From the NCBI GenBank assembly GCA_927443375.1, contig CAKMKL010000074.1, positions 1 to 43,109 of the forward strand: 43,109 nt of DNA. Reading direction: 5' to 3'. Source of the DNA: an uncultured Paenibacillus sp. GTDB taxonomy: Bacteria > Bacillota > Bacilli > Paenibacillales > Paenibacillaceae. The position numbers and the translations under genes are program-made. Shown in pieces: positions 32,030 through 40,185 of this stretch (its first letter is position 1; each line of letters opens with the position of its first letter). A model generated the notes under the pieces. The model did not search any database. It was not told where the DNA came from and worked only from the letters and a program-made list of their open reading frames with translations.

Positions 32030-32920
32030 ATGAGAACACTAAGAAAAAACTGGCAATTCCATGTAATGCTGATTCCTGCGATGATACTGCTGATTCTGTT
32101 CAGCTTTATCCCGATGGGCGGCATTGTAATGGCCTTTCAGGATTACAAACCATGGCTGCATATCTCCGGTTCGGAGTGGGTGGGCCTTGATAACTTCAGG
32201 TATCTTTTTGAACGTGAGGACAGCATGCAGGTGATCTGGAACACACTGATCATTGCGGTGCTGAAGATGATCTTCAATCTGCTTGTACCGTTTATTTTTG
32301 CGATTATGCTGAATGAGGTCCGCAAGCTGGCCGTACAGCGTACCATTCAGACACTGGTTTATCTGCCGCATTTCCTGTCCTGGGTTATTCTCGGCGGGAT
32401 TCTGCTGGACCTGCTGTCCACGGACGGATTTGTCAATCAGATTCTCGGCAATTTCGGGGTGCAGCCGATTTTCTTCCTAGGGGATAACAACTGGTTCCGC
32501 TTTACGGTTATTTTGACAGATGTGTGGAAGGAATTCGGATATAATACCATCGTCTTCCTGGCGGCGCTTGCCGGCATTAACCCTTCACTGTATGAAGCGG
32601 CGGAGATCGACGGGGCGAACCGCTGGAAACAAACCCGCTTCATCACGATGCCATCACTGATTCCGATGGTTGTGGTAGTAGGTACTCTTGCGCTCGGGAA
32701 TGTACTTAACGCCGGCTTTGACCAAATCTTTAACTTGTACAACCCGCTGGTCTACCAAAAGGGCGATATTATAGACACCTTCGTCTACCGTACAGCGATC
32801 CAAAACGGTGAGATGGGCTTCGGGACAGCCATTGGTTTGTTCAAGTCGGGGATCAGCATGGTTCTGATTCTGGTTTCGTACCAGCTGGCTAAAAAATGGG
32901 CGGGCTACCGCATCTTCTAA
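32030..32920 (+). CDS. sugar ABC transporter permease, LplB type
   Basis: This 296-residue membrane protein starts at ATG 32030 after SD ttaaagg. About six TM segments are visible, starting with QFHVMLIPAMILLILFSFIP. The EAA loop that contacts the ATPase is EAAEIDGANRWKQTRFITMP. The region KPWLHISGSEWVGLDNFRYL is typical of LplB-like subunits of carbohydrate importers. It pairs with the next permease to form the channel. No ATPase gene is in the window, as usual for this class, which shares an MsmX-type ATPase encoded elsewhere. Confidence 0.93.
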   Translation: MRTLRKNWQFHVMLIPAMILLILFSFIPMGGIVMAFQDYKPWLHISGSEWVGLDNFRYLFEREDSMQVIWNTLIIAVLKMIFNLLVPFIFAIMLNEVRKLAVQRTIQTLVYLPHFLSWVILGGILLDLLSTDGFVNQILGNFGVQPIFFLGDNNWFRFTVILTDVWKEFGYNTIVFLAALAGINPSLYEAAEIDGANRWKQTRFITMPSLIPMVVVVGTLALGNVLNAGFDQIFNLYNPLVYQKGDIIDTFVYRTAIQNGEMGFGTAIGLFKSGISMVLILVSYQLAKKWAGYRIF

Positions 32921-32944
32921 ATCAACCGGGAAAGAGGGAAACCT

Positions 32945-33823
32945 ATGTATTACAAAACAAGAGGCTACCGCGTATTCAGCGTACTTAATACCTGTTTTCT
33001 AATTATTCTGGCGGTCATGTGTATCATTCCGCTCGTTCATGTGCTTGCGGTTTCGTTCAGCGCCAAATCAGCGGCGGATGCCAATCTGGTCGGCTTGTGG
33101 CCGAAGCAGTTTTCAGTGGAAGCCTATAAAAAGACCATCGATAATCCTGTGTTTCTTCATTCTATCTGGATTTCAGTTCAACGTACGGTTCTCGGAACAG
33201 GGCTTACGCTGCTTATTACGTTCCTTGCGGCTTATCCGTTGTCCAAAGAAAATTCGGCCTTTAAAGGCCGGACGATTTACTCCTGGCTGTTTGTCTTCAC
33301 CATGGTATTCAACGGCGGGATGATCCCGTTCTATATCGTTATTCAGAAGCTTGGCCTGATGAATTCCTTCTGGGTCCTGGTGCTGCCGGGAGCAGTTAAC
33401 ACCTTCCTGATCATTCTGATGCTCAACTTCTTCCGCGGTGTACCGAAGGAGCTGGAGGAAGCAGCACTGATTGACGGGGCGAATCATTTCCGCACCTTGT
33501 TCAGTATTTATCTGCCGATCTCGCTGCCTTCCATTGCTACGATTGCCCTGTTCAGCATGGTGTTCCACTGGAACTCCTGGTTCGACGGGCTGCTGTACAT
33601 GAATAATTCCGATAAGTTCCCGCTCGCCACATTCCTGCAGACCGTCATTATCCAGCGGGATATGAGCTCCATGAGTATTAATCCGAAGGAAATGGAGCTG
33701 ATCTCGCAGACCACGGTACGTGCAGCGCAGATCTTTATCGGAGCGGCTCCCATCCTGCTGGTCTATCCGTTCCTGCAGAAATATTTTGTTAAAGGAATGA
33801 CACTCGGCTCAGTGAAGGAGTAA
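32945..33823 (+). CDS. sugar ABC transporter permease, YtcP/LplC type
   Basis: This 292-residue protein starts at ATG 32945 with SD agagggaaac, 24 bases after the first permease. It has about six TM segments (FLIILAVMCIIPLVHVLAVS first) and the EAA loop EAALIDGANHFRTLFSIYLP. It is the second half of the heterodimeric channel and ends with the family-typical KYFVKGMTLGSVKE. It is in an operon with the upstream LplB-like gene, and a broken GH53 gene follows seven bases after its stop. Confidence 0.93.
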   Translation: MYYKTRGYRVFSVLNTCFLIILAVMCIIPLVHVLAVSFSAKSAADANLVGLWPKQFSVEAYKKTIDNPVFLHSIWISVQRTVLGTGLTLLITFLAAYPLSKENSAFKGRTIYSWLFVFTMVFNGGMIPFYIVIQKLGLMNSFWVLVLPGAVNTFLIILMLNFFRGVPKELEEAALIDGANHFRTLFSIYLPISLPSIATIALFSMVFHWNSWFDGLLYMNNSDKFPLATFLQTVIIQRDMSSMSINPKEMELISQTTVRAAQIFIGAAPILLVYPFLQKYFVKGMTLGSVKE

Positions 33824-33829
33824 TGGGTG

Positions 33830-34111
33830 ATGACAGGAGCATATATCAACGGAATGGATGTTTCGTTTCTGGATGAGATTGAACAGGGAGGCGGGGTCTT
33901 CAGGTACGGCTCCGGCCCGCAGGCTGGACAAGCCGCAGACCTGCTGGAGATTCTGGGGGACAGCGGTGTGAATTCAATCCGGCTGCGGATCTGGAATGAT
34001 CCGCCCGGCGGCTTCTGTTATCTGGAACGGACGCTCGTCATGGCGAAACGGATCAAAGCGGCCGGGCTTGGCTTCCTGCTCGATTTTCATTATTCGGACA
34101 AGGTTTCGTAA
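33830..34111 (+). pseudogene. truncated GH53 endo-beta-1,4-galactanase (N-terminal 93 residues)
   Basis: ATG 33830 follows SD gaaggag (33814-33820). The encoded 93 residues match the start of arabinogalactan endo-1,4-beta-galactosidases: YINGMDVSFLDEIEQGGGVF, then GVNSIRLRIWNDPPGG, LERTLVMAKRIKAAGLGFLL and DFHYSD. After DFHYSDKVS a stop at 34109-34111 is reached, and a terminator starts six bases later. GH53 enzymes are normally above 300 residues, and both catalytic glutamates lie downstream of this point. No signal peptide is present. The 3' part looks deleted, so the stump should be inactive. Confidence 0.8.
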
Positions 34112-34116
34112 GATAA

Positions 34117-34147
34117 GGCAGACCGGGAATGCTCCGGTCTGTCTTTT
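34117..34147 (+). terminator. Rho-independent terminator of the uptake operon
   Basis: GGCAGACCGG pairs with CCGGTCTGTC around GAATGCT, followed by TTTTT. Confidence 0.88.
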
Positions 34148-34225
34148 TGCGCTTCCGGAGGTTTGCCAGAGAGGCGAATCAGCACCCCGTGTCCGTCATA
34201 CATCCAAGATGAAATCCGCTGTCTG

Positions 34226-34256
34226 GGAGTAAAAATAAGGCTTTTCTCCCATACTA
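34226..34256 (+). promoter_or_regulatory. sigma-G promoter of the spoVA operon
   Basis: GGAGTA (34226-34231) and CATACTA (34250-34256) are 18 bases apart. The -10 is the sigma-G consensus, and the spoVA operon of B. subtilis is known to be sigma-G controlled. The start codon is at 34285. Confidence 0.65.
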
Positions 34257-34284
34257 CCGTTATTCTGGCAGGAGGTGCACGGAG

Positions 34285-34944
34285 ATGAATAGCCAATCAG
34301 CACCCGTAATTTACATACAGCTTAAGAACCGCTTGTCGGTGCCTAAAGGGCGGGGGGTCATGCTGCGGGATGTGGCTTATCTGATTGCGGAGCCGCAGTG
34401 GCGTGAGCCACTGTATTCAATTCTGCTGCTCCAGCCGGAGCAAAGCGACGGGAATCTGATTCTGATCGATTTGCTGACCATTATTCCCCGCATTCAGGAG
34501 CTATTGCCGGATGCCGATATCCAGCCGATTGGCGAGGGGCGGACCATTGTACAGATTGAAGGGCCAGCCGAAGCCCGCAAGCCATCGGTTGCCCTGTTCG
34601 TGCTCGTATGGCTGCTGCTGTTCTTCGGGTCGGCGCTGACCATTATGAATTTCCATGCGGACGTCAACATGCAGGAGGTGCACATACGGGTGGTCGAGAT
34701 GCTGACCGGGCGGCGGGATGAGCATCCCTATATGTTCCAGATTGCCTATTCGCTGGGGATCGGGTTTGGGATGGTGATTTTTTTCAATCATCTGTTCAAG
34801 AAAAAATGGAATGAAGAGCCGACCCCGCTGGAAGTGGAAATGTTCCTGTATCAGAAAAATATCGATCACTATGTTGTGCATGAAGAATACAGCAGGATGA
34901 ATAACCGTACTGAACCGTCCGGGCGTAAGGAGGATTCCTCATGA
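34285..34944 (+). CDS. spoVAA: stage V sporulation protein AA
   Basis: This 219-residue protein starts at ATG 34285, seven bases after AGGAGGTG. It has the SpoVAA layout: a soluble N-terminal domain (IYIQLKNRLSVPKGRGVMLR, DVAYLIAE), then two TM segments (KPSVALFVLVWLLLFFGSAL and YMFQIAYSLGIGFGMVIFF) with the conserved TIMNFHADVNMQEVH between them, and the EEPTPLEVEMFLYQKNIDHY tail. The SpoVA complex in the spore inner membrane moves dipicolinic acid with Ca2+ during sporulation and germination. The ATGA overlap with spoVAB shows coupling. Confidence 0.93.
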   Translation: MNSQSAPVIYIQLKNRLSVPKGRGVMLRDVAYLIAEPQWREPLYSILLLQPEQSDGNLILIDLLTIIPRIQELLPDADIQPIGEGRTIVQIEGPAEARKPSVALFVLVWLLLFFGSALTIMNFHADVNMQEVHIRVVEMLTGRRDEHPYMFQIAYSLGIGFGMVIFFNHLFKKKWNEEPTPLEVEMFLYQKNIDHYVVHEEYSRMNNRTEPSGRKEDSS

Positions 34945-35366
34945 CAGCGCCAATCCTACTTGGCCTGCACTTGCTGCTTGGGGTTGCTGGAGGAATCGCG
35001 GTTGGCGGAGGAGTTATTGCTCTGTTTATTGTTCTGGATATGGTGCCCCGTCTGGCCCAGTTGACTGCTTCCTATGACAAGGTGCACTGGTACGAAGGTG
35101 CGATGGTGGGCGGCTCACTGCTTGGAACCATGAGCGATTTCTGGAACTGGAAAGTTAATGCGGGTCCTTTAGTAGAACTGGGTGTAGGGCTGCTTGACGG
35201 AATATTTGTCGGTATGCTGGCGGCCGCCTTGACAGAAGTGCTTAACGTGCTGCCTATTTTGGCTAAACGCCTGTATATGACTCATTATCTGTTCGGCCTT
35301 TTAATGGCGATGGTATGCGGGAAGGTAGCGGGCTCTTTGTTTGACTGGTTTGTATACCAGCGGTGA
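34941..35366 (+). CDS. spoVAB: stage V sporulation protein AB
   Basis: This 141-residue membrane protein starts at ATG 34941, overlapping spoVAA by four bases (ATGA). Four hydrophobic segments are visible (LGLHLLLGVAGGIAVGGGVI, VELGVGLLDGIFVGMLAAAL and two more). The characteristic VPRLAQLTASYDKVHWYEGA and LTEVLNVLPILAKRLYMTHY blocks are present. SpoVAB is part of the dipicolinate channel apparatus. In B. subtilis it is followed by spoVAC, AD, AEB and AEA; here the next gene is the spoVAF-like gene. Confidence 0.93.
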   Translation: MTAPILLGLHLLLGVAGGIAVGGGVIALFIVLDMVPRLAQLTASYDKVHWYEGAMVGGSLLGTMSDFWNWKVNAGPLVELGVGLLDGIFVGMLAAALTEVLNVLPILAKRLYMTHYLFGLLMAMVCGKVAGSLFDWFVYQR

Positions 35367-35444
35367 TCCAGGGCTTCCGAAGCTGACCAGTGCCGGGAGT
35401 GAAATGTTGTGGGATAAGCTCATTGAACTTGAGGAGGTTATGGA

Positions 35445-37982
35445 GTGGTAAGGTATATTCATAGTGGGGATCACATTGAAAATAAAGATCACGATAAAGC
35501 TAAACAGGCAGACTCCGAAGAAAAGGGCTCTGTTGACAGCCGGCTGGGTGAAGCGGAAGCGGCGGAAGAAATGGGCATGCTGTTTGACCATGGGCAAACC
35601 GTTCCAGAAGGTGACCTTTCTACAGCCGGAGACGGCTCACCGGATCAAGAAGACGAAGAGCCGAAGCAGAATGCGGAGCCGGAAGCTTCGGGAAGTTCAG
35701 GCACGGAAGCAGACCGGCTGCAGGGAGATCACTCAGCTTCGCCTCAATGGCAGGCTGAGCCGGAGTTATCCGGTGTTGGCGAGTTATCCGCAAGCGGACA
35801 GAACAGCGGACAGCCCGGTAAGGAGTATGTGTTCACTCTTGTAGACAGCGATTCAGAAACAGAGGATATCCCGGGGACTGATACAGCAGGCAACCAGGAT
35901 GCTGAGGCTTCCGCAGAGCTTGGGACAGATATTGGTGTGGATGCCGGGGCAACCGGTTATAGCGATCATGATTTGCAGGTTTCGGATGGTGCGGGCACGC
36001 CGGATCAGGAGGGACCGGATTCGCCGCAGGAAGAAGAGCCGGTGGTGCAAGGCAGTTCTGATACCGGAGAAAGTTTGGAGGCAGATGCAAAGGAGCCAGA
36101 GAGTGCTGAAAGCACCGAGGAAAGCAATCCGGAGACAGACGATAAGGCATTAGCCGACGGCGAACAAGATGAAAACAGGGATCCGGGCGGACAGGCGCAG
36201 GATGCAGAGGCGTCGAGTGAGCTGGGATCAGAGGAGCCGGAACCTGCCAAAAGGGGGTTCTTTGCCAGACTGTTCGGAGATGACCCGGAAACGGAGGAGG
36301 AAGAATCCGCTGAGGATCCGGGGATGGGTAAGCAAGGCAAGCAGCAGACAGAAGCGGAAGCCGGGGGCCTGAAGGATCAGGCCGGGAAGTCCAAGACTGA
36401 CAAGAAGCAGGCTCAGTCAGAGGCACCCCAAAAGGCCGATCCGCTCCAAAAGAAGCGCGATACTGAACACTCCAATTCCCTGGAGGAATCAATTATCTAC
36501 TGGCAGGGAAATGACAAAATTCCTGAGAGGCTGGAGGATACGAAAGGTACGCTGACAGAGGTGCTGGGACTCGGTTCCTCTTTTGACATCGTATTCAGGG
36601 AAATGTCCTTTGGCGGCCGCAAGGCAGCGCTGCTATGTATCAGCGGGTTTGCCAAGGATACGATCATTGACGAAATTCTGAAACGGCTGACCTATCTGAC
36701 GCCAGACGATATATCCGCCGATGTGCTCGCCAGCTTCATGAGCGAATATATTCCCCATGTGCAGGTGGAAAAAGGCGAACTGCTGAGCGAGAGCGTCAAC
36801 AAGGTGCTGTCGGGCATGAGCGTGTTCTTCATTGAAGGGGAGACACAGGTTATCATTATGGATACCCGCTCGTATCCTTCACGCAGTCCCGATGAGCCCT
36901 CCATTGAGCGGGTAGTGCGCGGTGCGCGTGACGGGTTTACAGAGACCCTGCTCAGTAACGTGGCGCTGGTACGCAGAAGAATCCGCGACCCAGGACTGAA
37001 ATATGAGATGCACCAGGTGGGCCGCCGTACGCGGACTGATGTCTGTGTGGCGTATATTGATGACATCGTGGACAAGACGCAGGTGAAGGCTGTCACCGAC
37101 AAGATTAAAAGCATCGACATCGACGGCATACCGCTGGCCGACAAGCAGCTGGAAGAAGCAATCGTGGGCAGAGGGTGGAATCCCTATCCGCTGGTCCGTT
37201 ATTCAGAGCGTCCAGACACTGTAGCTTCGCATCTGCTGGAAGGCCGGGTGGTCATCTTTGTAGATACCTCACCGAGCGTCATTGTTTTGCCGACGACCTT
37301 TTTTGATCTCTGCCAGCATGCAGAGGAGAACCGGCAGACCCCGTTCATGGGAACCTATCTGCGCTGGGTACGGTTCATCGGCGTTTTCGCCTCCATGTTT
37401 CTGCTTCCTTTATGGATGCTGCTCGTGATTCATCCGGAGCTGAAGCCGGCCATGCTCGATTTTATCGGACCACAGAAAATGGCCAAAATTCCGCTCCTGG
37501 CCCAGTTCCTGATCGTTGAGCTTGGAGTCGATCTGCTGCGGATGGCAGCTGTGCATACGCCGACGCCGCTCGGCTCTGCGATGGGTCTGATTGCTGCAAT
37601 TCTGGTGGGTGATATCGCTGTGCAGACCGGACTTTTTGTCAATGAAGTCGTGCTCTATATGGCGGTGGCCTCGATCGGGATGTTTGCAACTCCGAGCTAT
37701 GAGCTGGGGCTGGCAAACCGGATCGTCAGGCTTGGACTGTTGCTCGCCGTGGCTGCGTTCCAGGTGCAGGGCTTTATGATCGGCACTACGCTGCTCATAG
37801 TACTGCTGACCGTGCACCGGTCGTATAACTCCTCGTATTTATGGCCGTTTATACCGTTTAATGCAAAAGCCTTAGGTGCCATTCTCGTACGGCAGCCTGT
37901 GCTTAGATCCAAAACAAGGCCTTCTTTCAACAAAACAAGGGATAATACACGGATGCCGCCCGTTCAGAAGAATGATCAATAG
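35445..37982 (+). CDS. spoVAF: SpoVAF-like GerA-family protein with a long acidic N-terminal extension
   Basis: This 845-residue protein starts at GTG 35445, eight bases after GAGGAGG. Residues about 347-845 are the GerA-type region of SpoVAF: EESIIYWQGNDKIPERLEDT, then GARDGFTETLLSNVALVRRR, LEGRVVIFVDTSPSVIVLPT, and four to five C-terminal TM segments (FIGVFASMFLLPLWMLLVIH, MGLIAAILVGDIAVQTGLFV). SpoVAF is usually near 490 residues. Residues 1-345 are an extra low-complexity region rich in Glu, Asp, Gly, Ser and Gln (SAEDPGMGKQGKQQTEAEAG), with one basic-hydrophobic patch PAKRGFFARLFGDD at about 268-281. SpoVAF is reported to associate with a spore ion channel that amplifies germination. The extension is presumably disordered and cytosolic; its role is unknown. 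Confidence 0.88.
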   Translation: MVRYIHSGDHIENKDHDKAKQADSEEKGSVDSRLGEAEAAEEMGMLFDHGQTVPEGDLSTAGDGSPDQEDEEPKQNAEPEASGSSGTEADRLQGDHSASPQWQAEPELSGVGELSASGQNSGQPGKEYVFTLVDSDSETEDIPGTDTAGNQDAEASAELGTDIGVDAGATGYSDHDLQVSDGAGTPDQEGPDSPQEEEPVVQGSSDTGESLEADAKEPESAESTEESNPETDDKALADGEQDENRDPGGQAQDAEASSELGSEEPEPAKRGFFARLFGDDPETEEEESAEDPGMGKQGKQQTEAEAGGLKDQAGKSKTDKKQAQSEAPQKADPLQKKRDTEHSNSLEESIIYWQGNDKIPERLEDTKGTLTEVLGLGSSFDIVFREMSFGGRKAALLCISGFAKDTIIDEILKRLTYLTPDDISADVLASFMSEYIPHVQVEKGELLSESVNKVLSGMSVFFIEGETQVIIMDTRSYPSRSPDEPSIERVVRGARDGFTETLLSNVALVRRRIRDPGLKYEMHQVGRRTRTDVCVAYIDDIVDKTQVKAVTDKIKSIDIDGIPLADKQLEEAIVGRGWNPYPLVRYSERPDTVASHLLEGRVVIFVDTSPSVIVLPTTFFDLCQHAEENRQTPFMGTYLRWVRFIGVFASMFLLPLWMLLVIHPELKPAMLDFIGPQKMAKIPLLAQFLIVELGVDLLRMAAVHTPTPLGSAMGLIAAILVGDIAVQTGLFVNEVVLYMAVASIGMFATPSYELGLANRIVRLGLLLAVAAFQVQGFMIGTTLLIVLLTVHRSYNSSYLWPFIPFNAKALGAILVRQPVLRSKTRPSFNKTRDNTRMPPVQKNDQ

Positions 37983-38127
37983 TCGCACAAAAATACAAAT
38001 CAACTGCAAATTAGTCCATTCTATGGCGTTCCTTCTGTCTGCTATACTGAATACACTAAATAGCCCTTGTTAGGACTGAGTTTTAAGTAATCTGCCTAAT
38101 TTTAGAACTCTGCGGGGCTGAATGACA

Positions 38128-38159
38128 TATAATAGACAGGTTGGAATCGAGATATTCCA
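38128..38159 (+). promoter_or_regulatory. -10 element and short inverted repeat before lysA
   Basis: TATAAT (38128-38133) is followed by TGGAAT (38142-38147) and ATTCCA (38154-38159), a six-base inverted repeat around six bases. It lies just before the SD ctggagg. It may be an operator or a leader hairpin. No lysine riboswitch is visible in 37983-38180. Confidence 0.35.
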
Positions 38160-38180
38160 CAGAAACTGGAGGACTGAACA

Positions 38181-39515
38181 ATGTTTTTACACGGGACGAG
38201 CCGAATTAATGATGCCGGTCATTTGGAAATCGGCGGATGTGATGTGACTGAACTGAAGGCGGAATATGGTACCCCGCTATATATAATGGACGAGCAATTA
38301 ATCCGGCGCCGCTGCCGCGAATACATGGATGCCTTTAGAGCTTCCGGACTCGGATTTCAGGTGGCCTATGCCAGCAAAGCTTTTTCGATTATGGCCATGT
38401 GCCGTTTGGCCGATGAAGAAGGCTTGTCACTGGATGTAGTTTCGGACGGAGAGCTCTATACGGCCCTGCAGGCCGGCTTCCCGGCTGAGCGCATTCACTT
38501 CCATGGCAACAACAAGACACCGGATGAGATTCAAATGGCGATTGAAGCGGGAATCGGCTGCTTTGTGGTCGACAACCTGGTGGAGATGAACCTCCTGCAA
38601 GGTATTGCTGCCAGCAAAGAAGTAACTGTAAATGTGCTGCTGCGCGTTACGCCGGGTGTTGAAGCCCATGCCCACCATGCTTATGCTTCGACCGGCCAGA
38701 CCGATTCAAAGTTCGGCTTTGATATTGGTAACGGCTCTGCTTTTGCTGCGGTACAGCAGGCTGCGGCCAAGGCCAACCTGCAGCTGCTTGGTGTTCATTC
38801 GCACATCGGCTCGCAGATTTTCGAAACCGAGGGCTTTCAGCTTGCCGTTGAACGGATCGCTGATTTCACCCGCAAAGTGAAGGAAGAGCTGGATATTGAA
38901 TTCCCAGTCGTCAACCTTGGCGGCGGCTTTGGAATCCGTTATGTAGAAGGCGATACGCCGCTGCAGGTATCCGAATATGTTGCAGCCATCACAGATGCCG
39001 TGAAGACGCATTTCAGCGGAATCGGCAGCTCGCTCCCCCAGATCTGGGTAGAGCCCGGCCGCAGCATCGTCGGTGATGCCGGCACTACACTGTACACTGT
39101 GGGAACGAATAAGGAGATTCCGGGAGTCCGTAAATATGTAGCTGTTGACGGCGGCATGACAGATAATCCGCGCCCTGCACTCTATGAATCCAAGTATGAG
39201 GCGCTGCTGGCTAACCGCGCTACGGAAGCCAATGAAGAAACAGTCTCCATTGCCGGTAAATGCTGCGAGAGCGGAGATATGCTGATCTGGGACGTGGAGC
39301 TTCCTAAGGTTGCGAGCGGAGATCTGCTCGCGGTTGCCTGCACTGGAGCTTACAATTATTCGATGGCCAGCAATTACAACCGGATTCGCCGTCCGGCTGT
39401 GGTCTTCGTGCAGAATGGACAGAGCGATCTGGTTGTGCGCCGCGAGTCCCATCATGACATCGTAGCCAACGATATTGTACCGGAGCGTATTGCCAAGCAG
39501 GCTGTTACGAAATAA
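38181..39515 (+). CDS. lysA: diaminopimelate decarboxylase
   Basis: This 444-residue PLP enzyme (alanine-racemase-like fold III) converts meso-diaminopimelate to L-lysine and CO2, the last step of lysine synthesis. It starts at ATG 38181 after SD ctggagg. Lys66 in VAYASKAF forms the Schiff base. HSHIGSQIF, NLGGGFGIRY and EPGRSIVGDAGTTLYTVG line the PLP and phosphate site. The catalytic Cys of the partner subunit is in KCCESGD (361-362), and ACTGAYNYSMASNYNRIRRP is the usual C-terminal block. Diaminopimelate is also needed for peptidoglycan and spore cortex, and lysA follows the spoVA operon in B. subtilis too. Confidence 0.97.
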   Translation: MFLHGTSRINDAGHLEIGGCDVTELKAEYGTPLYIMDEQLIRRRCREYMDAFRASGLGFQVAYASKAFSIMAMCRLADEEGLSLDVVSDGELYTALQAGFPAERIHFHGNNKTPDEIQMAIEAGIGCFVVDNLVEMNLLQGIAASKEVTVNVLLRVTPGVEAHAHHAYASTGQTDSKFGFDIGNGSAFAAVQQAAAKANLQLLGVHSHIGSQIFETEGFQLAVERIADFTRKVKEELDIEFPVVNLGGGFGIRYVEGDTPLQVSEYVAAITDAVKTHFSGIGSSLPQIWVEPGRSIVGDAGTTLYTVGTNKEIPGVRKYVAVDGGMTDNPRPALYESKYEALLANRATEANEETVSIAGKCCESGDMLIWDVELPKVASGDLLAVACTGAYNYSMASNYNRIRRPAVVFVQNGQSDLVVRRESHHDIVANDIVPERIAKQAVTK

Positions 39516-39558
39516 TTACAGCCCTGCCGAAAACCACAGTTTATGAAGATATGCATGA

Positions 39559-39590
39559 AGCCGGCGGGAATCACTCCCGCTGGCTTTGCT
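39559..39590 (+). terminator. terminator after lysA
   Basis: AGCCGGCGGGA pairs with TCCCGCTGGCT (one G-T pair), followed by TTGCTTTG, a weak T run. Confidence 0.65.
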
Positions 39591-39660
39591 TTGTGCGCGG
39601 ATTCATAGTAAACTAATAAAAGTGTTCTACATCTGTTATTTCGAAAGGGGTCATTTACAT

Positions 39661-40092
39661 ATGGCAAAGCAAGCGAAAATCACTCTTGAAAACGGCGGCG
39701 TAGTGCTGATCGATCTGTTCGAACAGGATGCTCCAAATACTGTAGCCAACTTTGAGAAGCTGGCTAAGGACGGTTTCTACAACGGATTGGTATTCCACCG
39801 TGTTATCCCTGGTTTTGTAGCTCAAGGCGGATGCCCGAATGGTACAGGTTCCGGCGGTCCCGGTTACACAATCAACTGTGAGATCAACCCTAACAAGCAT
39901 GAGCGAGGAACGCTGGCTATGGCACATGCCGGCAAGAACACAGGCGGAAGCCAGTTCTACATCTGCTATGCACCGCAGCCGCACCTTGACGGAGTACACA
40001 CTGTATTCGGTAAAGTTGTACAAGGCATGGAACTGGTTGACAGCTTCCAGGGACGCGACAAAATGACTTCGGTGGAAATCATCGAAGCGTAA
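39661..40092 (+). CDS. ppiB: cyclophilin-type peptidyl-prolyl cis-trans isomerase
   Basis: The start is ATG 39661 after SD cgaaagggg. The 143-residue protein has the active-site [20 protein letters not shown] (with catalytic Arg in FHRV), [20 protein letters not shown], and [20 protein letters not shown]. It is a compact cytosolic cyclophilin that isomerises X-Pro bonds and assists folding. Its place directly after lysA mirrors the B. subtilis order. Confidence 0.96.
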   Translation: MAKQAKITLENGGVVLIDLFEQDAPNTVANFEKLAKDGFYNGLVFHRVIPGFVAQGGCPNGTGSGGPGYTINCEINPNKHERGTLAMAHAGKNTGGSQFYICYAPQPHLDGVHTVFGKVVQGMELVDSFQGRDKMTSVEIIEA

Positions 40093-40136
40093 GGATTAGA
40101 TTCCGGAGGGCGGGTGAACCGTCCTCTTTTATTTTT

Positions 40137-40180
40137 AGACAGCACCCTGCTGGTTTTACCAGCGGGGTGCTGTCTTTTTA
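40137..40180 (+). terminator. strong terminator between ppiB and the convergent ywaF-like gene
   Basis: AGACAGCACCC and GGGTGCTGTCT plus an inner GCTGG/CCAGC stem form a near-perfect hairpin followed by TTTTT. An A-rich and T-rich flank allows use on both strands. Confidence 0.85.
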
Positions 40181-40185
40181 CAGAG

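Noticed and set aside
35833..36492. 219-residue minus-strand frame rich in Pro and Cys
   Set aside because: It is the antisense shadow of the repetitive acidic extension of the SpoVAF-like gene; no SD and no family features.
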